Of a stretch of DNA of 64,000 bases, positions 43,783 to 52,396 are shown one piece after another (position 1 is the first letter of the stretch; the number at the start of each line of letters is the position of its first letter). Position numbers and translations under genes: made by a program. The DNA is from Eubacteriaceae bacterium (GTDB taxonomy: Bacteria; Bacillota; Clostridia; Eubacteriales; Eubacteriaceae): assembly GCA_012522805.1 (NCBI GenBank), contig JAAYJS010000034.1, positions 1-64,000 of the forward strand, in the 5' to 3' direction. The notes under the pieces were generated by a model that saw only the letters and a program-made list of their open reading frames with translations, did not search any database and was not told the DNA's origin.

Positions 43783-43859
43783 GCAATTGTTTACAACAAG
43801 CAATTGCATTTGGGTTGTTATATAATTTAATTATAAATTATTTAATTGATATTATAACA
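43783..43859 (-). promoter_or_regulatory. Leader and likely promoter region of the one-carbon operon
   Basis: On the minus strand a TATAAT lies at about 43857-43852, with only a weak -35. Downstream, before the fhs ribosome site, two copies of GCAATTG occur (43783-43789 and 43800-43806, the latter within GCAATTGC), forming an extended dyad. It could be an operator; the protein is unknown. No known riboswitch class was recognised. Confidence 0.4.
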
Positions 43860-43937
43860 TAGTATATAATGATTTGTCTTACTTGAAAAACACGTAACGT
43901 TTTCATTTGAGACAAATAATGAACCATTTTTGAGAAA

Positions 43938-43968
43938 GAAGACGAGTGATATAATAATACTCGTCTTC
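43938..43968 (-). terminator. Terminator of the methyltransferase gene
   Basis: GAAGACGAGT (43938-43947) pairs with ACTCGTCTTC (43959-43968). On the minus strand TTTCTC follows. It separates the methyltransferase gene from the fhs operon. Confidence 0.75.
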
Positions 43969-44015
43969 AATATTTAAACTAACTTGTAATTTGTTGTGAA
44001 TGTAATGAAAATTAA

Positions 44016-44828
44016 TTATTTCTTAATCGGGCCAATTTTTCCTGCGCGGAAAGCTTTGCTGTATTTACGACACAAGCGGTCTTTACCCATTAACGCTTCC
44101 GTTGCATAGATAGCACCCATCATATCTCTGTTTAAGGGATCCATTACTGCCGAGTCCATACCGACATACATGGATAATGTCATGAAATTTTGGTTCATCA
44201 AAGCACGTGCCGGCAAACCAAAAGAGATATTACTTAAACCGGATGTAATGTGGATATCCGGATAAATTGCACGAATAGCTGCAATTTCGTCTCTAAAGTG
44301 TAAAAATGAGGTGTTGTCTGTAGACAGAGCCATGACACATGGGTCAATGTGAATTCTATCCGGTGTTAAGCCGTATTCTTTTCCTTTTTCAACCATTTGT
44401 TGCGTCAATTCGACCTTTTTTTCCACTGTATTAGGAATACCACTGTCATCGCAAGTCATGATGACACATTCCCATGCGGGATCGGCATCTTTAAACAAGG
44501 GGAACAAAATCTCTTGTTTGTTACCTTCGCCGGAAACAGAGTTTAACAAACCGGGTTTATTACAATGCGAGAAAACCGCTTTTAATATTTCTGGGTCTGG
44601 ACTGTCGATACATAAGGGTGTTTCTACCGCTTCTTGTACGATATCCATCATCCATTTTAAAGTTTCCAACTCAATTTCGGGAGCTGTTCCCGCACACACA
44701 TCGATATAAGTTGCTCCGGCTTCCGCTTGTGCAATAGCTCTTTCACGGATAAAATTCTCATCTTTTTCCTGAATCGCTTTTTGAACTACCGGAATGGCAC
44801 CATTCAACTTTTCACCAATTATTATCAT
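44016..44828 (-). CDS. Methyltetrahydrofolate:corrinoid methyltransferase (AcsE/MtgA-like)
   Basis: This 270-aa TIM barrel of the pterin-binding family has IIGEKLNGAIPVVQKAI, GATYIDVCAGTAP, PLCIDSPDPEIL and TSGLSNISFGLPAR, typical of AcsE-type enzymes. It moves a methyl group between methyl-THF and a corrinoid protein. The divergent gene encodes a corrinoid reductive activator, which supports this. No corrinoid protein or CODH/ACS gene is in the window, so whether it serves acetyl-CoA synthesis or demethylation of a methylated compound cannot be decided here. Confidence 0.9.
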   Translation of the reverse strand: MIIIGEKLNGAIPVVQKAIQEKDENFIRERAIAQAEAGATYIDVCAGTAPEIELETLKWMMDIVQEAVETPLCIDSPDPEILKAVFSHCNKPGLLNSVSGEGNKQEILFPLFKDADPAWECVIMTCDDSGIPNTVEKKVELTQQMVEKGKEYGLTPDRIHIDPCVMALSTDNTSFLHFRDEIAAIRAIYPDIHITSGLSNISFGLPARALMNQNFMTLSMYVGMDSAVMDPLNRDMMGAIYATEALMGKDRLCRKYSKAFRAGKIGPIKK

Positions 44829-45195
44829 TGCTTACCTCCTGAATACAATTTACAATCAACATTTTGCACACTTGTATATACATTATTATAAGTAAAGGTT
44901 ATCACCTTTTTAACGAAGTGTCAACGCATTTTTAAATAAGTAAAGATTATCATTATACATCGCACCATGTGCGCTCATTTTATAAAGGAATCTTTAATAC
45001 AATATTTAAAAGACAGATTTTTATAGTTTTATTTGTATCATCCGGAACTTAATCGTATACAGTTTTTATATGAAATTTACTAAAATATTGTAAAGAGTTG
45101 CCGGTTTTAAATTCTTGTCTTTTTATCGGTCTCGGATTATAATAAAGAATAGTGAATATATAGTTTTTTACTGTTTGTGGATGAAAGGAGCTTTT
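44829..45195. promoter_or_regulatory. Divergent control region between the methyltransferase and activator genes
   Basis: AAGTAAAGRTTATCA occurs twice as a direct repeat, at 44890-44904 and 44938-44952, 48 bp apart. The first copy lies within the dyad AAAGGT-TATC-ACCTTT. On the minus strand TATAAT lies near 44889-44884 and TTGACA at 44932-44927, with 37 bp between, too far to be one promoter. On the plus strand TTGTAT-N17-TATACA near 45033-45061 could serve the activator gene. The repeats are candidate binding sites for a shared regulator. Confidence 0.45.
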
Positions 45196-46971
45196 ATGCA
45201 TGTATTGTTTCCATTGGTCGATATCGGCTTAGATCTACCCGAAGGTACTAAGGTTTCTGAAGCCTGCGATGCGGCCGGCTACCCTTTAAACCTCGTTTGT
45301 GGAGGTAAGGGAAAATGCAAAAAATGTGTTGTAAATATTGAAGAAGACGGTGTGGCTAAAGAAGTTTTAGGTTGCGTAACGGATATTTCCGACGGTATGA
45401 AAATATTCGTTAGTCCGGAGAAATCCGACTCTCAAATATTGGAAACCCTTTTAGAGGGTGTCGGCCATGAACCTAAGACAAAAGTCTATCCTCTTTTATA
45501 TGAAGACTTGGTTACCCCTTTGTGTGGTTACGATTTAAACCGTATACGCACCTTGATCGACCAACCGATCGATAAACCTAGCTATACAAGTTTAAAGAAA
45601 TTGTCTGAGGTTTACCATTTAGAAAGTTTTAAATACCTCAACGTTGTGATGTACGAAAACCAAATTGCGGATTTTGTACCCTCCAATGAAGAGATACCGC
45701 TTTACGGAGTTGCCTTTGATATCGGAACAACCACCGTTGTCGGTTTCCTCTTTGATTTAAAAACCGGTGTCATGTTGGACAAAGCTTCTCAACTCAACGA
45801 GCAGATTTCCTACGGTGCCGACGTCATCTCGCGGATCGATGCCGCCGGTTCCAGCGAAGAGAAATTGGAGCGTCTACACCTTGCCTTGATGGAGACGATC
45901 AACAAAATTATCGATGCTCTGTGTAAACGAGTCGGTATCGCCCGCGAACATATTTATGACAACGTGTATTGCGGTAACTCCACTATGCAATATCTTTTCA
46001 TGAAGATCAACCCAAAACACTTGGGTATCTCGCCCTTCACCAGCTTTTCTCCGGATACGGTTGTCGTTTCGGCAGAAGAATTGGAAATTGAAATTAACCC
46101 CATGGGGCGACATACATTTTTGCCACTACTGGGAAGTTTTGTCGGAGCCGATACCACCGCCGTTTTAATGAATTTACCAAGAGACGGCAAAAACCGTTTG
46201 ATGATCGACTTGGGGACCAACGGCGAAATTGCCGTCGGTAACTACAAACGCTTTTTCGTATCCTCTACCGCTTGTGGCCCGGCCTTAGAAGGAGCCGGCT
46301 TGACCATGGGTATGCGCGGTACCACAGGCGCAATCGAAAAAGTTACCTGCGAAGACAACCAAATTAAAGTTCAAGTCATCGGTGATGTTGCACCCGTCGG
46401 CATCTGCGGATCGGGTATTGTGGACGCAGTCGCCGTCTTGTTCAGAGAAGGTATCATTGCCAAGCGAGGCAACTTCATTAAAGGCGACGCTCTGGATGCC
46501 CATCCACTAAAGGATAGAATGCGTGTCATCGAAGACGGTATCAAAGCCTTTGCTTTGGTAACGGAGGAAGAATCTTCAAGCAAGCGCGAAATCTTGATAT
46601 CGCAAAAAGATATTCGTTCCGTTCAATTGGCTAAATCGGCGATTTATACAGGCTGTAAGCTCTTGGTAGAGAGTTTTGGTATTGCCTCAACAGAATTAGA
46701 AGAAATTACTTTGGCAGGAGCCTTCGGCAACTACATCGATGTGGATAACGCCCAGTATATCGGCCTGATTCCCAAGGTTGAAGGGGTACCGGTGCGTTCT
46801 ATCGGAAACGGCGCCGGCTTAGGTGCACAAATGTACCTCGTATCCAAAACCGAAGCGGATATTTGTGATGCCATACCGACCATTACCACACATATTGAAC
46901 TGGCAACCGATCCAGCCTTCACCTCGACTTATATGTTGAACACTTATTTTGAAGAAAAGCTGATGGATTAG
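45196..46971 (+). CDS. ASKHA-domain 2Fe-2S protein, reductive activator of corrinoid proteins (RACo/RamA-like)
   Basis: This 591-aa protein has an N-terminal [2Fe-2S] ferredoxin domain with Cys35, Cys41, Cys44 and Cys60 (CGGKGKCKKC...VLGC). A linker follows, then a large ASKHA ATPase domain with FDIGTTTVVGFLFD, SYGADVISRI, GSFVGADTTA, DLGTNGEIAVG, GPALEGAG and TLAGAFGNYID. Such proteins use ATP to return inactive Co(II) corrinoids to Co(I). The start is ATG 45196 after AAAGGAG; the frame to 45115 lacks a ribosome site. It is divergent from the methyltransferase gene and is one of only two large plus-strand genes. Confidence 0.92.
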   Translation: MHVLFPLVDIGLDLPEGTKVSEACDAAGYPLNLVCGGKGKCKKCVVNIEEDGVAKEVLGCVTDISDGMKIFVSPEKSDSQILETLLEGVGHEPKTKVYPLLYEDLVTPLCGYDLNRIRTLIDQPIDKPSYTSLKKLSEVYHLESFKYLNVVMYENQIADFVPSNEEIPLYGVAFDIGTTTVVGFLFDLKTGVMLDKASQLNEQISYGADVISRIDAAGSSEEKLERLHLALMETINKIIDALCKRVGIAREHIYDNVYCGNSTMQYLFMKINPKHLGISPFTSFSPDTVVVSAEELEIEINPMGRHTFLPLLGSFVGADTTAVLMNLPRDGKNRLMIDLGTNGEIAVGNYKRFFVSSTACGPALEGAGLTMGMRGTTGAIEKVTCEDNQIKVQVIGDVAPVGICGSGIVDAVAVLFREGIIAKRGNFIKGDALDAHPLKDRMRVIEDGIKAFALVTEEESSSKREILISQKDIRSVQLAKSAIYTGCKLLVESFGIASTELEEITLAGAFGNYIDVDNAQYIGLIPKVEGVPVRSIGNGAGLGAQMYLVSKTEADICDAIPTITTHIELATDPAFTSTYMLNTYFEEKLMD

Positions 46972-46982
46972 TTACAATATTA

Positions 46983-47021
46983 AAAAAACAAACCGATCGA
47001 TTTTCGATCGGTTTGTTTTTT
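46983..47021. terminator. Bidirectional terminator between the activator and histidine kinase genes
   Basis: A perfect 18-bp stem (46983-47000 with 47004-47021), rich in ACCGATCGA, has a TTT loop and A/T runs on both flanks. It serves the converging activator gene (plus) and histidine kinase gene (minus). Confidence 0.92.
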
Positions 47022-47055
47022 CTAAACCCACTCAATGGTATTCGCATTACTTGTT

Positions 47056-49332
47056 TTACTCTTGGCTTTCCTGAACACTTTGCTCTTCAACGGTGGTTTG
47101 GTCAATCGTCTCTTTACTCAGAGCCAATGTACAAGTCGCTTTAAAGAAATCGCCATCTACAAATAGGTTTAAATCGCCTCTTTGCAAATGCATCAAATCT
47201 TTTGCAATGGCCAAGCCCAAACCGGAGCCTTCGGTATAACGGGAAACATCTCCTCTCATAAAGCGCTCCATTAAGGTATCCGCATCGATATTCAGAGGCT
47301 CTTCCGATATGTTTTTAATGACGATACTGCCTGTTTGCTCGTCTTTGAGGACGTCGATATACACGCGGGATCCCGGCAAAGCGTATTTTGACACATTGCC
47401 CAACAGGTTTTCTAAAACCCGCCAGAGGTGGTTTCCATCTGCTCGCACCATAACCGGGGCCGTTTTGGTTTCCAAACAGATTTCAATGTTTTTATTTTGA
47501 AGTTTTTCTTCAAACTCGCCCAAACCTTGTTTTACTAATGCAACTAAGTCCAAGTCTTTTAAGTCCACATCTATATTTTGACTGGAAGCTTTTGCGGCAT
47601 CAAACAAATCATCGGTAAGTTTTTTCAGTCGCTGTGCTTTGTTTTCCAGTACATTCAAATAGTCTTTCCGTTCGTCCTCCGTTAAATCTTCATTTTTCAT
47701 CAAATCGATGTAAGTGATGATGGAAGTTAAAGGCGTCCTTAAATCGTGGGAAACATTGGTAATGAGCTCTGTTTTGAGCCGTTCGCTCTTGAGTTCTTTA
47801 TCGACGGCTTCCCGAACCATCTCCAGTTGATCGCGGTGAAGGCTGTTGATATCCTCAGCCATTTTGGAGATGCGCCCTTCTCCCATAACGGGAATCGTGT
47901 AAGCTTCGTCGCTTTTTTTCATCACGGCGACACCTTCTACAACTTGGTCCAAAGTGGCCAGTTCTCTGGCACCGATCGCAATAATCGGTATCAACAATAA
48001 GGCAAAGGGACGAAATTGTGTCATACCCACCAGGTAAATACCGACGATACCGATAATAAACATAGTAGCCAACTTGCTTTTAACGAGCACCAGCTCTCGA
48101 ATAAACCGAAGGAAGGAGCGGCATAATCTAAAACACCACCTCAAAAGACGCAATGTCCATAAATTGTCGACAAGCGCTTCTGCCTTGATTAATCGGGTTA
48201 TCTTTAATACCGTGTGCAGGAGCATGGCCGTCAAAGCAAGAACCCATGCTACAAACCAGATGCGACCGATCCAAAATCTAATACTGGAGCCGGTGAACAC
48301 GGCGAAGGAAGAGACGGCTAAAAGCAGAATGCCCGTTACTTCTAAGGGGATTTTATCGACCGGTTGTAAATGAGCCGCTTCGTTGGCAGGGTTTCGTCCG
48401 ATTCCCACCATCAAGGCAATGGTTGCCAACAAGGAAAGCGCCAAACAACTCAGCATGATGACGATATAAGCTTGCATTTCATTGTTGACGGCCTCGTAAT
48501 TGAGAGCTTTTTCTTCTAATACTGAAGATGAGTAACCCATGGTCAGGGCAATGGCTTTCTCATTCAAATATCTGGAGTAAGGATAACCCATGTACGATTC
48601 TAAAATGCGCATCATGGCATCATCGTTCCCTGCCGATTGGTTGCCCTTTATTTGTACCGCGTGCAGATCTTTATCAGCGAGCATGGCTTCTGGTTTTAAA
48701 TCCCCCGCAGAGTTCAGGACCATGTCTCCAATTTGTCCATGGTAAGCCAAACCATTGTTCTCTACGCTGTCGTACAACATTTTTTTATATTGATCGATGC
48801 TGTAAGCCCTTTCCTCAAGGAAATCTTCTGTCAGTATTTTTCGTTTTTCCTCTAAAGTCTTGCCATGAACCTCCATAAACTTTTTATCTTTCAGAATTTC
48901 TTCCGATCTTAAGTTAAAGGGGATATCATATTCGTCTTCTGTCATCTTCTCAGATGCTAAGCCGGAGGATTCGTTGTCATCTAGATTCCGCTCAGATCGA
49001 TAAGTATCGTACAGATCCACCGTGTAGGCTTCCATCTTCTCTTCCAGTCGTTCTTTTTCGTCTGTTGTTAAATCTTCTTTCTGATTTTCTAAAGTCAAAA
49101 GCCCTAATAGGTTGTTATAATCCTCAGTGACCATGTCAGAGAAGTCATGACTATCTTTATAACTGCGACCATTGGCCGCATCTTCGATGCGGTTGGCGAC
49201 TTGATGAAGATAACCGTCCCCAACAATCAGCGTAAACAGCCAGGCAAAAACGCCTGCTGCCATCAGCACCACCAAGATGAGTACCGTTTTTGTTGTCGTT
49301 TGTCTAAGTAATTTTTTCAACTTTGTATCCAA
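47056..49332 (-). CDS. Membrane sensor histidine kinase with a large extracytoplasmic domain
   Basis: This 758-aa kinase has one helix at about 15-37, a hydrophilic extracytoplasmic region of about 250 residues, then five to six helices around 295-460 (two short arms and a cluster near 425). A linker follows, then HisKA with VSHDLRTPLTSIITYIDLMKN (phospho-acceptor His) and HATPase_c with N-box VLENLLGNVSKYA and GSGLGLAIAKD. The start is TTG at 49332, overlapping the response regulator gene by 29 nt. The C-terminus is Gln/Glu-rich. The signal is not evident. It is probably a VanS- or BceS-like envelope sensor group member, but the multi-helix second block is unusual. Confidence 0.88.
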   Translation of the reverse strand: MDTKLKKLLRQTTTKTVLILVVLMAAGVFAWLFTLIVGDGYLHQVANRIEDAANGRSYKDSHDFSDMVTEDYNNLLGLLTLENQKEDLTTDEKERLEEKMEAYTVDLYDTYRSERNLDDNESSGLASEKMTEDEYDIPFNLRSEEILKDKKFMEVHGKTLEEKRKILTEDFLEERAYSIDQYKKMLYDSVENNGLAYHGQIGDMVLNSAGDLKPEAMLADKDLHAVQIKGNQSAGNDDAMMRILESYMGYPYSRYLNEKAIALTMGYSSSVLEEKALNYEAVNNEMQAYIVIMLSCLALSLLATIALMVGIGRNPANEAAHLQPVDKIPLEVTGILLLAVSSFAVFTGSSIRFWIGRIWFVAWVLALTAMLLHTVLKITRLIKAEALVDNLWTLRLLRWCFRLCRSFLRFIRELVLVKSKLATMFIIGIVGIYLVGMTQFRPFALLLIPIIAIGARELATLDQVVEGVAVMKKSDEAYTIPVMGEGRISKMAEDINSLHRDQLEMVREAVDKELKSERLKTELITNVSHDLRTPLTSIITYIDLMKNEDLTEDERKDYLNVLENKAQRLKKLTDDLFDAAKASSQNIDVDLKDLDLVALVKQGLGEFEEKLQNKNIEICLETKTAPVMVRADGNHLWRVLENLLGNVSKYALPGSRVYIDVLKDEQTGSIVIKNISEEPLNIDADTLMERFMRGDVSRYTEGSGLGLAIAKDLMHLQRGDLNLFVDGDFFKATCTLALSKETIDQTTVEEQSVQESQE

Positions 49333-49993
49333 TTCCCCACACCACCTTTAAATACTTGGGTTCTTTAGGATTGATTTCTATCTTTTCTCGAATGCGACGG
49401 ATATGCACGGATACCGTGTTGTCTGACCCGAAATAAGGTTCATCCCAAACATTTTCATAAATTTGTTCAATCGAAAAAACGTGACCGAGTTGTTTCATTA
49501 AAAAGAGAAGAATTTTATATTCAATCGGTGTCAATTTGACCACTTCGCCATCGACGCGCACTTCCTTTTTCCCATCGTCCAAGGTCAATTCTCCGGTTTT
49601 ATAAAAGTTTTCTTTTTTTTCGTAACTTCCTAAGGAAGTATACCGCCTTAATTGAGATTTGACCCTGGCTATCAACTCCAATGGGTTAAAGGGTTTAGTC
49701 ACATAATCGTCGGCACCGACGGTCAAACCCATTATTTTGTCTTGATCTTCGGTTTTCGCACTCAAAAATATAATTGGTATATTACGAGTTTCCCGAATTT
49801 TAAAAACGGTTTGAATGCCGTCTAACCGGGGCATCATAATATCCATGATGATTAATTGAATATCTTCTTCCTCTACTATTTCCAAGGCTTGGTAACCATC
49901 GTAAGCTTTATAGATACGATAACCTTCATTATGTAAATAACGTTCAATTGCAAAGACGATGTCGCGATCATCGTCACATACCAGTATATTCAT
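49304..49993 (-). CDS. OmpR/PhoB-family response regulator
   Basis: This 229-aa regulator has a receiver domain with acidic pocket DDD (7-9), phospho-acceptor Asp51 in IIMDIMMPRLDG, and Lys in YVTKPFNPLEL. A C-terminal winged helix follows (LTPIEYKILLFLMKQLGHVFSIEQIYENVW, SDNTVSVHIRRIREKIE). It is co-translated with the kinase gene. The target genes are unknown. Confidence 0.94.
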   Translation of the reverse strand: MNILVCDDDRDIVFAIERYLHNEGYRIYKAYDGYQALEIVEEEDIQLIIMDIMMPRLDGIQTVFKIRETRNIPIIFLSAKTEDQDKIMGLTVGADDYVTKPFNPLELIARVKSQLRRYTSLGSYEKKENFYKTGELTLDDGKKEVRVDGEVVKLTPIEYKILLFLMKQLGHVFSIEQIYENVWDEPYFGSDNTVSVHIRRIREKIEINPKEPKYLKVVWGIGYKVEKIT

Positions 49994-50095
49994 TGAGTAC
50001 CTCCCCTTGATTGTAAACTCATCATATCAGACAGAATTTGCGAATTACCCTTCTATATTATTACAAATTCATTAAGACTAAAGCATTTATCAAGA

Positions 50096-50121
50096 AAACC
50101 CGTGCACGGATGCACGGGTTT
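50096..50121 (-). terminator. Terminator of the small ORF
   Basis: AAACCCGTGCA (50096-50106) pairs perfectly with TGCACGGGTTT (50111-50121) with a 4-nt loop. On the minus strand TTTTC follows. It lies about 94 nt downstream of the small ORF and about 100 nt upstream of the response regulator start. Confidence 0.8.
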
Positions 50122-50214
50122 CTATTTCTATCGCTTTTTAACGTTTTTTCGATTCCTTGATCTGACTTCTTTATATGAGATGCCTTTTTCGCACCTCGAA
50201 GTCTCAGACCATTC

Positions 50215-50367
50215 TCAGCACAATTTGCCGTTTTTAAAGACTCTTTTTGAGAAAAAATACAAATCCGATTTGCTGTATTCTTTGATCATATCTTCTTTAT
50301 GTTTACGGTTATCCTTTTTGATCTGTTTAAATAATTGGTGATTAACCATTAAATGTATACTTCCCAT
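50215..50367 (-). CDS. Small basic protein of unknown function (50 aa)
   Basis: The minus strand encodes a 50-aa frame starting MGSIHLMVNHQLFKQIKK and ending FFSKRVFKNGKLC. A good ribosome site GAAAGGAAAAG lies 4 nt before the ATG at 50367 and a strong terminator follows, so expression as a single-gene unit is plausible. The protein is Lys-rich, with no signal peptide or membrane helix. I do not recognise a family. Confidence 0.5.
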   Translation of the reverse strand: MGSIHLMVNHQLFKQIKKDNRKHKEDMIKEYSKSDLYFFSKRVFKNGKLC

Positions 50368-50379
50368 CGTTCTTTTCCT

Positions 50380-50593
50380 TTCTCAGTTGCTTTTAAAGGC
50401 GCCACTATCTTACCATAGATCAAAAAAGATGCAAACAAAGTTTTTAAATTCTTCGACATGATTGCTCAATATTAAAGAAACAAATCCGGCGCTGCCATGT
50501 CAAACCAATACTCTATAAACGTAATGTACGGATGCGGGACGGATCGGAATACTTTTGTCAATTTTATTTAGATTTCAACAAAGCGGATCAATG
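50380..50593. other. Non-coding stretch upstream of the small ORF
   Basis: AT-rich sequence with no reading frame, repeat or RNA gene that I can support. It probably contains the promoter of the small ORF. Confidence 0.3.
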
Positions 50594-50725
50594 CTATGCT
50601 TTTAAGTCGCTTAAAATCTCATAGCCTAGCTTTGTAGCGGTATTGTCAAACTCAATCATCACAATTTTATTCTCGTCAAAGAACAGCTTGGCTTGACTCC
50701 AATTAACAAGATGTGGAGAATTTTT
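50594..50725 (-). pseudogene. Fragment of a degraded reading frame
   Basis: On the minus strand a frame reads NWSQAKLFFDENKIVMIEFD and ends in GYEILSDLKA before TAG at 50596-50594. The amino-acid pattern looks like real protein, but an in-frame stop lies just upstream and no start with a ribosome site is visible. It is probably the last part of a lost gene. The family is not recognised. Confidence 0.3.
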
Positions 50726-50838
50726 CAACTACCTTCAAGTTTTTTTATGCACCATAGAAGGATATGAGACTTCACTATTTAGCTATAAATTTCTCCTCAT
50801 TTATATTATAATCAATAGAATAGATTAGGAGGTTGTTT

Positions 50839-52209
50839 ATGAAAAACGAAAATTTTTCATCAAGAATAGGATTTATTTTAGTTTCGGCAGGGTGTGCTAT
50901 CGGTTTAGGCAATGTTTGGCGCTTTCCTTTTATTGTCGGTAAAAACGGTGGTGCATTATTTGTACTGATTTATTTAGTTTTTTTAGTTATTTTGGGAATG
51001 CCCATTATGACCGCCGAATTTGCTGTCGGACGCGCCAGCCAAGCCACTGCTGTTCAATCCTTTAAGATCTTACAAAAAGATCCCGGACAAAAATGGTCTG
51101 TGATTGGAAAAATGGCCGTCGTCGGCTGCTATGTTCTATTGTCTTTTTATATATCCGTATGTGGTTGGATGATGGCCTACATCGCCAAGATGGCTTCCGG
51201 TCAATTTGCGGCTGCCAATATCGATACCGGCGCCATTTTCGGAACCATGCTATCCCAACCGGTAACCATGCTGTGGTGGGCCTTTGCAACCTTAGCCATC
51301 ACCGTTACCGTTTGTTATATCGGTTTTCAAAAAGGCGTCGAGCGGATTACAACGGTGCTCATGTCCTTACTTTTTGTTGTTATGATCGTCTTGATGGTGC
51401 GCTCCCTCTCCCTTCCCAATGCTGTGGAAGGTCTCAAGTTTTACCTGGTGCCCAATGTGGATAATTTTATGGCCATCGGTTGGAAAACGGTTGTATTTGA
51501 AGCGATGAACCAAGCCTTCTTCACCTTGAGTTTGGGTATTTCCTGTATGGCGATCTTCGGCAGTAGAATTGACCAGTCTAGAAGTTTGCTGGGTGAATCC
51601 ATTCATATCGGTCTATTGGATACCACGGTGGCTTTTATGGCCGGGCTGATTATTTTTCCCGCCGCCGCTTCCTTCGGTATCGATACCGACCAAGGACCTT
51701 CCTTAATTTTTGTAACCATACCGAAAATTTTTAACCAGATGTCTATGGGGTCTTTGTGGGGCAGCCTTTTCTTTGTGTTTATGAGTTTTGCCGCCTTATC
51801 TACAGTGATTGCTGTTTTTGAAAATATCATTTCCTGTTCTATGGATATTTTTTCTTTTTCGAGGCGAAAGAGTATCCTCATCAACGGCGCCATTTTATTG
51901 ATCATCTCTCTTCCTTGTATTTTAGGTTTTAATGTGTGGAGCCACATTCAACCTCTGGGACCGGGCAGTACGATTTTGGATTTGGAGGACTTTATCGTCT
52001 CTGCCAATATTTTGCCCCTAGGGTCCTTGGGCTATTTGCTGTTTGCCGTCACCAATAAGGGATGGGGGTTTGAGAGCTTTCAAAAAGAAGCCAATACCGG
52101 AGCAGGCCAAAAACTGCCATCTTGGACGAAGCCATACCTGCGTTTTGTCCTTCCGGGGCTAATTCTATTTATCTTTGCGATGGGCTATGTGGCCATGTTC
52201 TTTCAATAA
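50839..52209 (+). CDS. Neurotransmitter:sodium symporter (NSS) family transporter
   Basis: This 456-aa protein of about 11-12 helices has the NSS signature GFILVSAGCAIGLGNVWRFPFIVGKNGGALF in helix 1, MPIMTAEFAVGR, and the helix 6 region AFFTLSLGISCMAIFGS. Bacterial members carry amino acids such as Leu, Tyr or Trp with Na+. The ATG at 50839 follows TTAGGAGG. A TATAAT near 50806-50811 may be the -10 box. It is a single-gene unit with its own terminator. Confidence 0.92.
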   Translation: MKNENFSSRIGFILVSAGCAIGLGNVWRFPFIVGKNGGALFVLIYLVFLVILGMPIMTAEFAVGRASQATAVQSFKILQKDPGQKWSVIGKMAVVGCYVLLSFYISVCGWMMAYIAKMASGQFAAANIDTGAIFGTMLSQPVTMLWWAFATLAITVTVCYIGFQKGVERITTVLMSLLFVVMIVLMVRSLSLPNAVEGLKFYLVPNVDNFMAIGWKTVVFEAMNQAFFTLSLGISCMAIFGSRIDQSRSLLGESIHIGLLDTTVAFMAGLIIFPAAASFGIDTDQGPSLIFVTIPKIFNQMSMGSLWGSLFFVFMSFAALSTVIAVFENIISCSMDIFSFSRRKSILINGAILLIISLPCILGFNVWSHIQPLGPGSTILDLEDFIVSANILPLGSLGYLLFAVTNKGWGFESFQKEANTGAGQKLPSWTKPYLRFVLPGLILFIFAMGYVAMFFQ

Positions 52210-52241
52210 CAGTCTTCTAGATTCAAAGCTGTTGTCATAAC

Positions 52242-52299
52242 AAAAGGTCCGGCTCTCAAAGCGCATATAGTTGTGCGCTTTGAGAGTGCCGGACCTTTT
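52242..52299. terminator. Bidirectional terminator after the NSS gene
   Basis: AAAAGGTCCGGC...GCCGGACCTTTT encloses CTCAAAGCGCA/TGCGCTTTGAG. The stem is about 24 bp with two small bulges. T/A runs on both flanks fit convergent transcription with the hydrolase gene. Confidence 0.9.
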
Positions 52300-52396
52300 A
52301 GTTGATAGATACCCTGCAACATCCCGTCGATCGTCTCCAGTATACAAAAATTGCCATGGCAGCATACCCGCCACACCGCTCTTTTCTCAACGACTT

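Noticed and set aside
44889-44932. TTGACA and TATAAT of the methyltransferase leader as one promoter
   Set aside because: The boxes are 37 bp apart, far beyond the usual 16-18 bp; at most one of them belongs to a real promoter.
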